Below are positions 52,221 through 60,141 of a DNA stretch of 60,141 nt, in pieces (the stretch's first letter is position 1; each line of letters starts with the position of its first letter). A program made the position numbers and the translations under genes. Source of the stretch: Candidatus Merdivicinus intestinigallinarum (lineage in GTDB: Bacteria; Bacillota; Clostridia; Oscillospirales; Ruminococcaceae); NCBI GenBank assembly GCA_018713335.1, contig DVOW01000035.1, positions 1 to 60,141 on the forward strand, read 5' to 3'. Below the pieces are notes generated by a model. That model saw nothing but the letters and a program-made list of their open reading frames with translations, was not told the origin of the DNA and did no database searches.

Positions 52221-52231
52221 AGTACAGTTTC

Positions 52232-53209
52232 TTAATAAGCAACAGTTTTCTTTTCCGCAGCGGAACGGTAAGCGGCTTCCATCAGGCGGCTCAAAGCGAC
52301 TGCATCCTCAACGGTAAAGGGAGAAGGCTTGTTTTCCCGCAGGCATTCCACAAACAGCGGCACCGGGTGGGGAAGTCCCTCGCCGATTTCTTCCGCGGTA
52401 ATATGCCGCACGCCTTCATCGGTGTTCAGAATCAGCTCGCCGGGAATCAAGTCATTCATGGTCAGGCTGCCTTTGGTGCCGTTCATCTCGATAGAGAAGG
52501 GGCTGCGCTTGGATACAAAGCCGGTTTCCGAAACAGCAATAGCGCCGTTTTCATATTCCAAAATGCTGACGCAGTTGTCGTCTGCACCTTTTTTCGCCAT
52601 TTCCGTAAACACGGAAGTAACCTTGGCCGGTTCGCCCATGAGATACAGGCACAGGTACATGGGGTGCGCGCCAAGATCCATCATGGCGCCGCCGCCGCAC
52701 TGCTTCACATCAAAAAATGTGGGAGGCAGCCAGCCGGAAGAAGCGCCGTCGTGGGCATCCCGAACGCGCATATGGGTCACCTGTCCCAGCACACCCTCGT
52801 CGATGAGCTTTTTCATGTACAAAACCTGTCCGCGGGTACGGAAGGGATAGGAAATCAGGAAGGGAACCTTGGTTTCCCGCAGGACTTCCGCAATCTCCTC
52901 CGCCTCTTTGGCTGTAAAGGAGAGGACCTTTTCTGTGAAAACAGCTTTGCCCGCTTTGGCCGCTGCGATGATCACTTCTTTATGCAGATTCGTAGAGGTA
53001 CCCACGGAAACAGCGTCAACATCCGGCCGGGCCAGCACCTTTTCCAGGGACGGCTCATAGTCGCAGTTCATTTTTTCCGCCCATTCTTTCCCCCGAACCG
53101 GGTCCTCGTCCCAGATCACGGTAACCTTAACGTCCGGAATAGAGGCAAATTCGTTGCCGTATCCCTCAGAATGAACATGCCATTTACTCAACAGCGCAAC
53201 TTGAATCAT
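52232..53209 (-). CDS. Gfo/Idh/MocA-family oxidoreductase
   Basis: A 325-residue NAD(P)-dependent enzyme. The N-terminal Rossmann domain contains SVGTSTNLHKEV and the conserved TEKVLS, a variant of the usual EKP with Val for Pro. The C-terminal alpha/beta domain has DLGAHPMYLCLYLMG, the GGxxxDxGxH-type active site (GGGAMMDLGAH). The family acts on sugars, inositols and related compounds. No sugar genes are adjacent, so the substrate is open. An aaggaggt site precedes the ATG. Confidence 0.9.
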   Translation of the reverse strand: MIQVALLSKWHVHSEGYGNEFASIPDVKVTVIWDEDPVRGKEWAEKMNCDYEPSLEKVLARPDVDAVSVGTSTNLHKEVIIAAAKAGKAVFTEKVLSFTAKEAEEIAEVLRETKVPFLISYPFRTRGQVLYMKKLIDEGVLGQVTHMRVRDAHDGASSGWLPPTFFDVKQCGGGAMMDLGAHPMYLCLYLMGEPAKVTSVFTEMAKKGADDNCVSILEYENGAIAVSETGFVSKRSPFSIEMNGTKGSLTMNDLIPGELILNTDEGVRHITAEEIGEGLPHPVPLFVECLRENKPSPFTVEDAVALSRLMEAAYRSAAEKKTVAY

Positions 53210-53271
53210 GATAAAACCTCCTTATTGTTGCTGAAAACAGCAAACCAGCCTTCCCGGCTGAAATCGGTTTC

Positions 53272-53280
53272 ATTATAGCA
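53272..53280 (-). promoter_or_regulatory. Extended -10 promoter of the oxidoreductase gene
   Basis: Minus strand TGC-TATAAT (53280-53272), 63 bases before the start. No convincing -35. Confidence 0.6.
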
Positions 53281-53323
53281 CAAACTGGTAAAAAACAAAA
53301 TAGTTTTTCAAAAATTCCCCAAT

Positions 53324-53647
53324 TTACACAGAGAACAGCGGTATGATTTGTTCAATAATCAAAACAACCGCTGTCGCGGACAACGCGACTGTCAGCAGCC
53401 CTTTTTCCATATATGCCAAAAGCATGGCCGCAATCAGTCCGCCAAAAGCGGACCAAGCCGACGCTGTTGACTGGAATATAGCGGGGAATGTTATGGCCGC
53501 CAGAACCGCATAGGGAACATACCCAAGAAAAGAACGGATAAACCGGCTGCGGATGGGCTTCCGGAACAGGGCCAGCGGAAGCATCCGGGGAAGATAGGTA
53601 ACCAGCGCCATGACCAAAACAGCGGATAAAATATAAGGATAATTCAA
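53324..53647 (-). CDS. azlD: Branched-chain amino acid exporter small subunit AzlD
   Basis: A 107-residue protein with four hydrophobic segments and the AzlD-family block TYLPRMLPLALF and FLGYVPYAVLAAITFP. With AzlC it forms a two-part exporter for branched-chain amino acids (and analogues such as azaleucine). It overlaps azlC by four bases. Confidence 0.93.
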   Translation of the reverse strand: MNYPYILSAVLVMALVTYLPRMLPLALFRKPIRSRFIRSFLGYVPYAVLAAITFPAIFQSTASAWSAFGGLIAAMLLAYMEKGLLTVALSATAVVLIIEQIIPLFSV

Positions 53648-54390
53648 TCTTCTTCCTCCTCATCTAATACAGGCAAAGGAAATTTCCAGGCGGCAAATCC
53701 GGCGGCCGCAAAGGCGCAGATAATGATGACCCACCCGGAAGACAGCTGACTGAGGACAGGCGTATATGCAAACAGGCAGCTGATCCCGGCGGAAATCGCC
53801 ACAACCAAAAGAATCTGGCGGGAATGCTTGGCAGGAGGAACAATAATGGCCAAAAACATCCCGTAAATGGCAATTCCAAGTGCGCTGCGGATTGCGGCAG
53901 GCAATACTCCGGCCATTGCCGCGCCGGTAAAAGTGCCAAGTGCCCAGCCGGCAAAGGGAAGCAGGATCAGCCCCGCTAAATAGCGGGAAGGGATCGGCCC
54001 CCGCTGCTGCATGGATACCGCAAAAATCTCGTCTGTATTGCCGAAGGCCAGGATACAGCGTTCCAAAAGCGTCATTTTGGAATCCAGCTTTTGGGATAAA
54101 GACAGGGACATGAGCATATACCGGATATTGATTACAAAGGTGGTGATCCCGATTTCCAAGAGGGAACCGCCGGACAGCATCAGCGATGTCCCCGCAACCT
54201 GGCCGGATGAGGTAAGGTTGGTCACGGAAATCAAAACCGCTGTCCAGACCGGAAGCCCTCCCTCCGCCGCCATCATGCCGAATGCGAAGGAAACCGATAT
54301 GTAGCCCAGGCAAATAGGGATCCCATCACGCAAGCCCTTGCGAAATGTTAAAGCCGGTCCAACAGACAGACTTTTCTGCACGCAAACCAT
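53644..54390 (-). CDS. azlC: Branched-chain amino acid exporter large subunit AzlC
   Basis: A 248-residue membrane protein with about seven hydrophobic segments and AzlC-family motifs (GLRDGIPICLGYISVSFAFG, INIRYMLMSLSLS, FGNTDEIFAVS). It probably exports branched-chain amino acids with AzlD. An acidic tail DEEEED ends the protein. No Lrp-like azlB regulator is adjacent. Confidence 0.93.
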   Translation of the reverse strand: MVCVQKSLSVGPALTFRKGLRDGIPICLGYISVSFAFGMMAAEGGLPVWTAVLISVTNLTSSGQVAGTSLMLSGGSLLEIGITTFVINIRYMLMSLSLSQKLDSKMTLLERCILAFGNTDEIFAVSMQQRGPIPSRYLAGLILLPFAGWALGTFTGAAMAGVLPAAIRSALGIAIYGMFLAIIVPPAKHSRQILLVVAISAGISCLFAYTPVLSQLSSGWVIIICAFAAAGFAAWKFPLPVLDEEEED

Positions 54391-54441
54391 CTTCTTTCTA
54401 TTTATTTTTCTGAATATTTACAAAAATACAGTGTTTTATAC

Positions 54442-54471
54442 ATTATATCATATTGTGGTGAGGGGAAACAA
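54442..54471 (-). promoter_or_regulatory. Promoter of azlCD
   Basis: Minus strand TTGTTT (54471-54466), 18 bases, TATAAT (54447-54442). Confidence 0.65.
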
Positions 54472-54552
54472 TACCGTAACTGGAAAAAGCCGTGTTCCGG
54501 CGGCAATTTGACAGAAAATACGAATTTTCTCTGAATTTCCGATCCTTTCTTG

Positions 54553-54581
54553 TTGTGATTTTTCTGAAAACATGGTATACT
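54553..54581 (+). promoter_or_regulatory. Promoter of the ydjI-ydjG-ydjH-like operon
   Basis: TTGTGA (54553-54558), 17 bases, TATACT (54576-54581). It is a sigma-A-like pattern; the Bacillus genes use sigma-W, whose TGAAAC/CGTA pattern I do not see. Confidence 0.72.
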
Positions 54582-54614
54582 GTTAGTAATCCAGAACGAA
54601 AGGGATGATCCAGT

Positions 54615-55874
54615 ATGGGAATTATTCGTACAGCAGTGAACGCCATTGGAGGCGGACTGGCCGATCAGTGGCTGGAAGTCATAGAAGCAAGCGATATGAG
54701 CGATACAACCGTTTTCTGTGCCGGGAAGGCAGTGCGGCAAAACGATCGCCGGAACGGGAACCGGAAAGGCAGTGAAAGCTTCGTTTCCGACGGTTCCGTC
54801 ATCCATGTGGGAGAAAACCAGTTTATGATGCTGGTAGACGGGGGAAAGGTTGTCGATTATTCAGCGGAGCCCGGCTATTATCAGGTGAACACCGGTTCCG
54901 CCCCGTCCATGTTCAACGGGCAGCTGGAGGACAGCCTCCGAGAAACCTTCCAGCGGATCCGTTTCGGCGGCAGCACTCCTTATCAGCAGAAGGTTTATTT
55001 CATCAATTTGCAGGAAATCAAAAACATCCCTTATGGAACGCCCAATCCTATTAATTATTTTGATAATTTTTATAATGCGGAGCTTTACCTGCGGGCACAC
55101 GGATACTTTTCCATCCGCATTGTAGAGCCTCTGAAGTTTTACGCGGAAGCTATTCCCCATAACCAAGACCATGTGGACATCCAGGACATTCAAAAGCTGT
55201 ATCTTTCGGAATTTTTGACTGGCCTGACGGCGGCCATCAATCAGATGTCCATGGACAATTTCCGTATTTCCCATGTATCCTCCCAAAGCGTCAAGCTGGC
55301 GGAATATCTGTCAAATGCTTTGGACGAAAAATGGACCCAGCTGCGGGGAATGCAGATCGAGTCGGTGGGGATCCAGATTTCCTATGACGAGGAATCGAAA
55401 AAGCTAATCAACCTGCGGAACCAAGGCGCTATGCTTTCCGATCCGGTCATCCGGGAAGGTTATGTGCAGGGAGCTGTGGCCCGGGGCATGGAAGCCGCCG
55501 GTTCCAACCGGGGCGGCGCTATGAATGGGTTTATGGGAATGAATATGGGGATGCAGCAGGGCGGCGCCTTTATGGCGGCGGCCAGCCAATCCAATCAGGC
55601 GCAGATGGCGGCGCGGGCACAGAAAAGGGCTTCGGCGGAAGCAGGATGGGTCTGCACCTGCGGGCATCAAAACACAGGGAAGTTCTGTTCGGAATGCGGT
55701 AAACCCAAGCCGGAAGCGGAAAACGGCTGGGTATGCGAGTGCGGGCACCAGAACACCGGGAATTTCTGCTCCGAGTGCGGAAAGCCAAAGCCACAGGGGA
55801 GCGTCTGCCCAAAATGCGGCTGGAAATCCGACACAGCTGTCAAATTCTGCCCGGAATGCGGGACCAAACTCTGA
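54615..55874 (+). CDS. SPFH-domain protein with tandem C-terminal zinc ribbons, YdjI-like
   Basis: The 419-residue protein has an SPFH domain of the 'virion core/antifreeze-like' group (residues about 20-290) without a membrane helix, then a Gly/Met/Ala linker. Three zinc ribbons follow: two near-identical copies (CTCGHQNTGKFCSECGKPKP and CECGHQNTGNFCSECGKPKP) and a third (CPKCG with CPECG). Bacillus YdjI has the SPFH part and recruits PspA-type membrane stress proteins. The duplicated ribbon is a local tandem duplication. Operon with the next two genes. Confidence 0.87.
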   Translation: MGIIRTAVNAIGGGLADQWLEVIEASDMSDTTVFCAGKAVRQNDRRNGNRKGSESFVSDGSVIHVGENQFMMLVDGGKVVDYSAEPGYYQVNTGSAPSMFNGQLEDSLRETFQRIRFGGSTPYQQKVYFINLQEIKNIPYGTPNPINYFDNFYNAELYLRAHGYFSIRIVEPLKFYAEAIPHNQDHVDIQDIQKLYLSEFLTGLTAAINQMSMDNFRISHVSSQSVKLAEYLSNALDEKWTQLRGMQIESVGIQISYDEESKKLINLRNQGAMLSDPVIREGYVQGAVARGMEAAGSNRGGAMNGFMGMNMGMQQGGAFMAAASQSNQAQMAARAQKRASAEAGWVCTCGHQNTGKFCSECGKPKPEAENGWVCECGHQNTGNFCSECGKPKPQGSVCPKCGWKSDTAVKFCPECGTKL

Positions 55875-55891
55875 TATAGCGGGGACTTACC

Positions 55892-56941
55892 ATGGATGTA
55901 TTAACCTATCAGTGCCCCCAATGCGGGGCCCCGCTGACCTTTCATGAAGATACCCAGCGCTGGGACTGCGCCTTCTGCATGGGTTCCTTTGACGTGGAAA
56001 CCTTAGAAAAACTGGAGCAGGAAAAGAAGAACCAGGACACGCCAGAGCCGGAAGCTCCCCAGGAAGACGCCGCCAACATGACGGAATACACCTGTCCCCA
56101 GTGCGGCGCACGGATCGTAACGGACGAAACCACGGCGGCTGCCTTCTGCGTCTTTTGCCAGAACCCAACGATTTTTCCGGAGAAACTCCAAGGTGCATTC
56201 CGGCCGGCTAAGGTTATCCCTTTTGTTAAGACCAGGGAGGACGCGCAGAAAGCCTTTCGGAAGCTGTGTTCCAAAAAGCCCCTGCTTCCAAAAGATTTTT
56301 ACGCTCCGGACCGTATTGAAAAAATCACCGGCGTTTATGTGCCGTTTTGGCTGTTTGACTGCGATTCCAGCGGGGCTATGACTGCGTCGGCCACACGGGT
56401 GCACACCTGGTCTGACCGGAAATACCGCTACACCAAAACCGATTACTACCGCATTGAACGGGCAGGCATTTTGAATTTTGGAAAAATCCCGGCGGACGGC
56501 TCCAAAAAAATGGACAACGCCTTAATGGACTCCATTGAGCCCTATGATATGTCCAAAATGGTAGACTTCACCTCCGCATATTTAGCGGGATTTCTGGCAG
56601 AACGCTACGATGAAGACCATGAGGCGGTTTACCCCCGGATCAAGACCCGGGTGGAAGAATCTTTGGAAAACGCCCTGCGGAGCACTATTGACGGGTATAC
56701 CGGCGTGATGGTACAAGATAAGCATTTCCATATCTGCGACCAGGGCCACCGGAATGTGCTGTTTCCTGTTTGGATGCTCATGAGCAAATATAAGGGCAAA
56801 GATTACCTTTTTGCCATGAATGGACAGACGGGAAAAATCGTGGGGGATCTTCCTATATCAAAAAGCCGCGCCGCTGCGTGGTTTGCCGGGATCACAGCGG
56901 CCGCATCGCTGCTTTTATTTTTGGGAGGGCTGCTGTTTTGA
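55892..56941 (+). CDS. TFIIB-type zinc-ribbon protein with C-terminal membrane helix, YdjG-like
   Basis: A 349-residue protein with two N-terminal zinc ribbons (CPQCGAPL with CAFC; CPQCGARI with CVFC), a middle domain (KITGVYVPFWLFDCDSSG) and a C-terminal transmembrane helix (about 328-348). It matches Bacillus YdjG, a membrane protein that with YdjH brings PspA/YdjI to the membrane. The start follows the ydjI-like stop by 17 bases; the next gene overlaps its stop. Confidence 0.82.
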   Translation: MDVLTYQCPQCGAPLTFHEDTQRWDCAFCMGSFDVETLEKLEQEKKNQDTPEPEAPQEDAANMTEYTCPQCGARIVTDETTAAAFCVFCQNPTIFPEKLQGAFRPAKVIPFVKTREDAQKAFRKLCSKKPLLPKDFYAPDRIEKITGVYVPFWLFDCDSSGAMTASATRVHTWSDRKYRYTKTDYYRIERAGILNFGKIPADGSKKMDNALMDSIEPYDMSKMVDFTSAYLAGFLAERYDEDHEAVYPRIKTRVEESLENALRSTIDGYTGVMVQDKHFHICDQGHRNVLFPVWMLMSKYKGKDYLFAMNGQTGKIVGDLPISKSRAAAWFAGITAAASLLLFLGGLLF

Positions 56942-57714
56942 AAAAGAAAAAACTGATTTGCACAGCGGCCGGGTGCTTGGCCGCACTTTTCCTCCCAATG
57001 TTTGTTTCCGCTATTGACTACAACGTGGACGCCAGTATCGGCATATACGATTACGCGGATCTTCTGACAGACGGGGAGGAGCAGGCCTTGGCGGAAGAAG
57101 CCCATTCCCTGGGAGAGAAACACGGCATGGATTTTGTCATTGTCACAATAAACGATGATGAAGGGATGACTTCCGAGGATTACGCCCAGGATTTTTACGA
57201 CTACAATGCCTTCCAGCCGGACGGCCTGCTTCTCCTCATCAATATGGATTACCGGGAACTTTGGATTTGCGGGACCGGGAAGGGCCAGTACATCTTTCAT
57301 GACGGGCAGATTGAGAATATCCTGGACGACATCACCAGGTATGCCTCCAATGATAATTTTTACGGCACAGCGTCGGAATTTCTGGAATCAGCGGACCGGA
57401 TCGCCGTCCGGGCTACAGAATCCGCTTTTTCCCGGAATCTGCGCCGGATCCCATTTTTCCTATTAGGAGGCATGGCCATAGCTGGAATATCTTTGGCCAT
57501 TATGGTTTCTAAAAACAAGCTGCGCCGGACTGCGACGGAAGCATCCGCTTATAAGGAAGACGGCGGCCTTCGGCTTACCCACCGGCAGGATATTTTTCTT
57601 CGTTCCGCAGTGACGAAAACCAGGATCGAAGCCAACAGCGGATCTTCCGGCGGCAGAGGCGGGCACATTGGTTCCAGCGGCAGGTCCCACAGCGGGGGAG
57701 GCCAGCGTTTTTAA
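56938..57714 (+). CDS. TPM-domain membrane protein, YdjH-like
   Basis: A 258-residue protein. The signal peptide is [20 protein letters not shown]. The extracytoplasmic TPM domain has [29 protein letters not shown] and [14 protein letters not shown] transmembrane helix (about 175-193) precedes a cytoplasmic tail ending in Gly/Ser/His repeats. The start is TTG 56938, overlapping the previous stop (TTGA). Third gene of the set. Confidence 0.83.
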   Translation: MKKKKLICTAAGCLAALFLPMFVSAIDYNVDASIGIYDYADLLTDGEEQALAEEAHSLGEKHGMDFVIVTINDDEGMTSEDYAQDFYDYNAFQPDGLLLLINMDYRELWICGTGKGQYIFHDGQIENILDDITRYASNDNFYGTASEFLESADRIAVRATESAFSRNLRRIPFFLLGGMAIAGISLAIMVSKNKLRRTATEASAYKEDGGLRLTHRQDIFLRSAVTKTRIEANSGSSGGRGGHIGSSGRSHSGGGQRF

Positions 57715-57725
57715 GGGGGCAGTTT

Positions 57726-59216
57726 ATGAAAAAGTACATGATTGCATTAGACCAGGGGACTACCAGTTCCCGGGCTGTTATTTTTGACCGCAGTCAGCGG
57801 ATCATCAATATTGCCCAGCGGGAATATACCCAATATTATCCCAAGGAGGGTTGGGTAGAGCACGACCCCATGGAAATCTACGCTTCTCAGTATGGAGTAC
57901 TGATTGACGTGCTTTTGATGAGTGGGATTCAGATGGATGAGGTGGCCGCCATCGGCATTACCAACCAGCGGGAAACCACCATTGTTTGGGAAAAAAAGAC
58001 CGGGAGGCCGGTGTGCAACGCCATTGTCTGGCAGTGCCGCCGGACCGCCGCCATCTGTGAACAACTCAAAGCGGATGGGTACGGCGATCTGATCCGGGAA
58101 CGGACCGGACTTCTGCCGGACGCCTACTTCAGCGGCACAAAAATCAAATGGATTTTGGATAATGTTCCAGACGCGCGGGAAAAAGCGGAAAGGGGAGAGC
58201 TGCTGTTCGGAACGGTGGACAGCTGGCTCATCTGGAAGCTGACCGGCGGACTGGTTCACGCCACGGATTACACCAACGCTTCCCGCACCATGCTCTTTAA
58301 TATCCATACTCTGCAATGGGATGAGGAAATCCTGAAGCTGCTGGACATCCCGCGGCAGATGCTTCCGGAAGTAAAACCTTCCAGCGGGGTATTTGGCATG
58401 GCCCAAATCAATGGGTACGCCATTCCAATTGCCGGCGTGGCAGGCGACCAGCAGGCCGCGCTGTTTGGGCAGGCTTGTTTCCGGGAAGGGGAAGCGAAAA
58501 ACACCTATGGCACCGGATGCTTCCTTCTGATGAACACCGGCTCCAAACCCATTGACAGCAAAACCGGCTTGATTACCACCATCGCGGCAAGCCAGCCGGG
58601 AGAAATCCAGTATGCCTTGGAAGGCAGCGTGTTTACCGGCGGTTCTGTGGTCCAGTGGCTGCGGGACGAGATGCGGTTTATTACGGATTCCTCCGATTCG
58701 GATTACTATGCTTCCAAAGTGCCGGATACCGGCGGCGTGTACATGGTCCCTGCATTTACCGGCCTGGGCGCGCCTCATTGGGATATGTTTGCCCGGGGGA
58801 TGCTCATCGGCATTACCCGGGGGACCGGGCGTTCCCACATTATCCGGGCCGCCTTGGAATCCATTGCGTACCAATCCAATGACGTACTGGACGCCATTCA
58901 GAAAGACGCCGGCATTGACTTTTCAGAGCTAAAAGTGGACGGCGGCGCGTCTGCCAATGAGTTTTTAATGCAGTTCCAGGCGGATATCATCGGAAAACCG
59001 GTTGTGCGGCCGTCCTGCCGGGAGACAACAGCGTTAGGCGCCGCTTATTTGGCCGGACTGGCAGTCCATTTTTGGGAGGATTTGGAAGAGCTGCGGTCAT
59101 TGGGCCGCATTGAAAAGGTCTTTACTCCGGCTATGGAATCGGAAAAGCGGGAACGCCTGCTGAAAGGCTGGCAGAAGGCCGTAACACGGGCGCAGAAATG
59201 GGCGGAAATCGAATAA
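57726..59216 (+). CDS. glpK: Glycerol kinase
   Basis: A 496-residue FGGY-family kinase making glycerol 3-phosphate. [42 protein letters not shown] and [12 protein letters not shown] are diagnostic. The activating His of low-GC PTS-regulated GlpK (H230/232 region in enterococci) is not obvious here, and glpF or glpD are not adjacent. It lies 11 bases after the TPM gene, so may be partly co-transcribed. Confidence 0.96.
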   Translation: MKKYMIALDQGTTSSRAVIFDRSQRIINIAQREYTQYYPKEGWVEHDPMEIYASQYGVLIDVLLMSGIQMDEVAAIGITNQRETTIVWEKKTGRPVCNAIVWQCRRTAAICEQLKADGYGDLIRERTGLLPDAYFSGTKIKWILDNVPDAREKAERGELLFGTVDSWLIWKLTGGLVHATDYTNASRTMLFNIHTLQWDEEILKLLDIPRQMLPEVKPSSGVFGMAQINGYAIPIAGVAGDQQAALFGQACFREGEAKNTYGTGCFLLMNTGSKPIDSKTGLITTIAASQPGEIQYALEGSVFTGGSVVQWLRDEMRFITDSSDSDYYASKVPDTGGVYMVPAFTGLGAPHWDMFARGMLIGITRGTGRSHIIRAALESIAYQSNDVLDAIQKDAGIDFSELKVDGGASANEFLMQFQADIIGKPVVRPSCRETTALGAAYLAGLAVHFWEDLEELRSLGRIEKVFTPAMESEKRERLLKGWQKAVTRAQKWAEIE

Positions 59217-59224
59217 ATAGCAGA

Positions 59225-59250
59225 AAACCCCGGCACGAACGCCGGGGTTT
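59225..59250. terminator. Bidirectional terminator between glpK and the recombinase
   Basis: AAACCCCGGC (59225-59234) pairs with GCCGGGGTTT (59241-59250), with T-rich sequence on the right and A-rich on the left. Confidence 0.88.
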
Positions 59251-59262
59251 ATTTTTACAGCT

Positions 59263-60141
59263 CTATTCTTTATTTTTTTTGCGGTGATAATTGGCAAGGG
59301 GATTGCTGGCCATGGCGTTTTCTTTCTGCGTATTGGCCACATGGGTATAAATTTCTGTGGTGTTCAAATGTTCGTGCCCCAGGATTTCCTGCAAAACCTT
59401 CACGTTCACATCGCCGTATTGGTACATCATGGTGGCGGCCGTATGGCGCAGTTTGTGGGTGGAAAATCCCATATGGGAAAGCCCGGCTTTTTGCAGCAGC
59501 TCCGTAATGATCTGCTGGATACGCCGCTGGCCCAGCCGCTGGCCCCGGTTATTCAAAAACATGGCTTCCTGATCGACGATTTTTTTATAGTGTTTCCGTT
59601 CCTCCAAATATTCGTTCAATGCGGACATACAGGCATCGTTTAAATACAGCATCCGTTCTTTGTTACCTTTGCCCAATACGCGGAGCGTATTTTCCCGGTA
59701 ACTGTTGACATTTAAACCGGACATTTCTGAAAGCCGCATCCCACAGTTTAAAAACAGGATGACCATGCAGTAATCCCGTTTATAATACGGGTCGGAAGTG
59801 TCAAACGCCCCCAAAAGCTCGTAACATTGTTCCAGAGTCAGGTAAGTTGGCAGGCTCTTTTTTACAGCGGGAAGTTCCAGGTTCTCCACAGGATTGGAGT
59901 CCAGCAGGTGAACGTTGTTGGTCAAATATTTATACAAACCGCGAATCGCGGAAACCTTGCGGGCCCGGGTATTGGCGTTATTGGATTTGGCGGAAAATAC
60001 ATAATTCAAAAATTCATAAACATCAGAAAGCGTGGCCGAACCGACTAAATCCACGGTGGAATCTGTAATGTCGATTTCTTCCAAAACGGTATCAGCGGGC
60101 ACCAGTTTTTTCTGGATATGCAGAAACCGCAGATATGTCCG
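59263..60141 (-). CDS. Tyrosine recombinase, XerC/XerD type, 5' end cut by window edge
   Basis: The frame is open to the right edge (residues RTYLRFLHIQKKL precede the GTG at 60102), so the gene begins outside. A SAM-like N-terminal domain is followed by the catalytic domain. Its residues are visible: Arg in CGMRLSE, Lys in GKGNKER, HKLRH, His in GHEHLNTTEIYTH and the Tyr nucleophile in the same segment. Xer proteins resolve chromosome dimers at dif. Nothing else mobile is adjacent, so a housekeeping role is more likely than a phage integrase. Confidence 0.9.
   Translation of the reverse strand, partial: RTYLRFLHIQKKLVPADTVLEEIDITDSTVDLVGSATLSDVYEFLNYVFSAKSNNANTRARKVSAIRGLYKYLTNNVHLLDSNPVENLELPAVKKSLPTYLTLEQCYELLGAFDTSDPYYKRDYCMVILFLNCGMRLSEMSGLNVNSYRENTLRVLGKGNKERMLYLNDACMSALNEYLEERKHYKKIVDQEAMFLNNRGQRLGQRRIQQIITELLQKAGLSHMGFSTHKLRHTAATMMYQYGDVNVKVLQEILGHEHLNTTEIYTHVANTQKENAMASNPLANYHRKKNKE

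Noticed and set aside
59263-60141. Phage or element integrase marking a mobile island
   Set aside because: No attachment repeats, excisionase or cargo genes are seen, and the sequence fits a chromosomal Xer recombinase; the window ends inside it.
1-60141. tRNA, rRNA, CRISPR arrays and insertion sequences
   Set aside because: I looked for cloverleaf-like blocks, regularly spaced repeats and transposase motifs and found none I could support.

Overview
The window reads as a contiguous piece of a Gram-positive, anaerobic, endospore-forming member of the Clostridia. I would place it in the Oscillospiraceae / Clostridium leptum-like groups. The reasons are the gene orders (yicC-remA-gmk-rpoZ-priA-def-fmt; spoVB/yabM-mazG-hup-rqcP-yabP-yabQ-divIC-yabR), the spore genes spoVM, yabP and yabQ, moderately high GC with heavy use of CGG for arginine, the clear AGGAGG ribosome binding sites, and a tryptophan T-box and a lysine riboswitch. 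Almost the whole window is core chromosome. I see no insertion sequence, CRISPR array, rRNA or tRNA.

Layout. 1-311: an AT-rich GNAT gene cut by the left edge. 464-14993: a long rightward housekeeping run covering RNA turnover, nucleotide, replication restart, formyl-Met processing, rRNA methylation, the PrpC/PrkC phosphatase-kinase pair, RsgA and ThiN. It ends in a sporulation micro-gene pair (a 51-residue membrane peptide and SpoVM) and an MTA/SAH nucleosidase. 15035-19132: a leftward operon rpe-rnfD-like-rnfE-like-rnfA-like-glycosidase-like, which I consider the most unusual object here. 19408-30937: a CapA-like lipoprotein, an Fe-S aldo/keto reductase, an aminotransferase, then recJ-relA-dtd-MBL hydrolase-hemZ-kinase. 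31010-36909: a zinc-ribbon protein, the spore/division cluster and a DtxR-type regulator. 36942-41818 (leftward): NAD salvage (pncA-pncB), a frameshifted acetyltransferase and queuosine synthesis (queA-tgt).

41911-45551: the lysine/diaminopimelate operon asd-dapA-dapB plus a free-standing ACT-domain protein, preceded by a consensus promoter, a lysine riboswitch and an intrinsic terminator. 45568-47447: rpsB-tsf with a structured leader. 47502-49284 (leftward): a solitary TrpB2-type tryptophan synthase beta chain behind a Trp-specific T-box. 49292-54390: cinA, a flotillin, a Gfo/Idh/MocA oxidoreductase and the AzlCD branched-chain amino acid exporter. 54553-57714: a three-gene set resembling Bacillus YdjI, YdjG and YdjH, without PspA. 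57726-59216: glpK. 59263-end: a tyrosine recombinase cut by the right edge.

Main discovery candidate: the RnfD/E/A-like trio lacks rnfB, rnfC and rnfG. By eye it has also lost the covalent-FMN threonine of RnfD and all four cluster-binding cysteines of RnfA and RnfE. It therefore looks like a redox-inactive or repurposed derivative of the Rnf membrane core, co-transcribed with an anchored glycosidase-like protein. Secondary points of interest are the spoVM region with a hairpin that can hide its ribosome binding site, the stand-alone aspartokinase-type ACT protein, the Trp T-box/TrpB2 unit and the rpsB leader.
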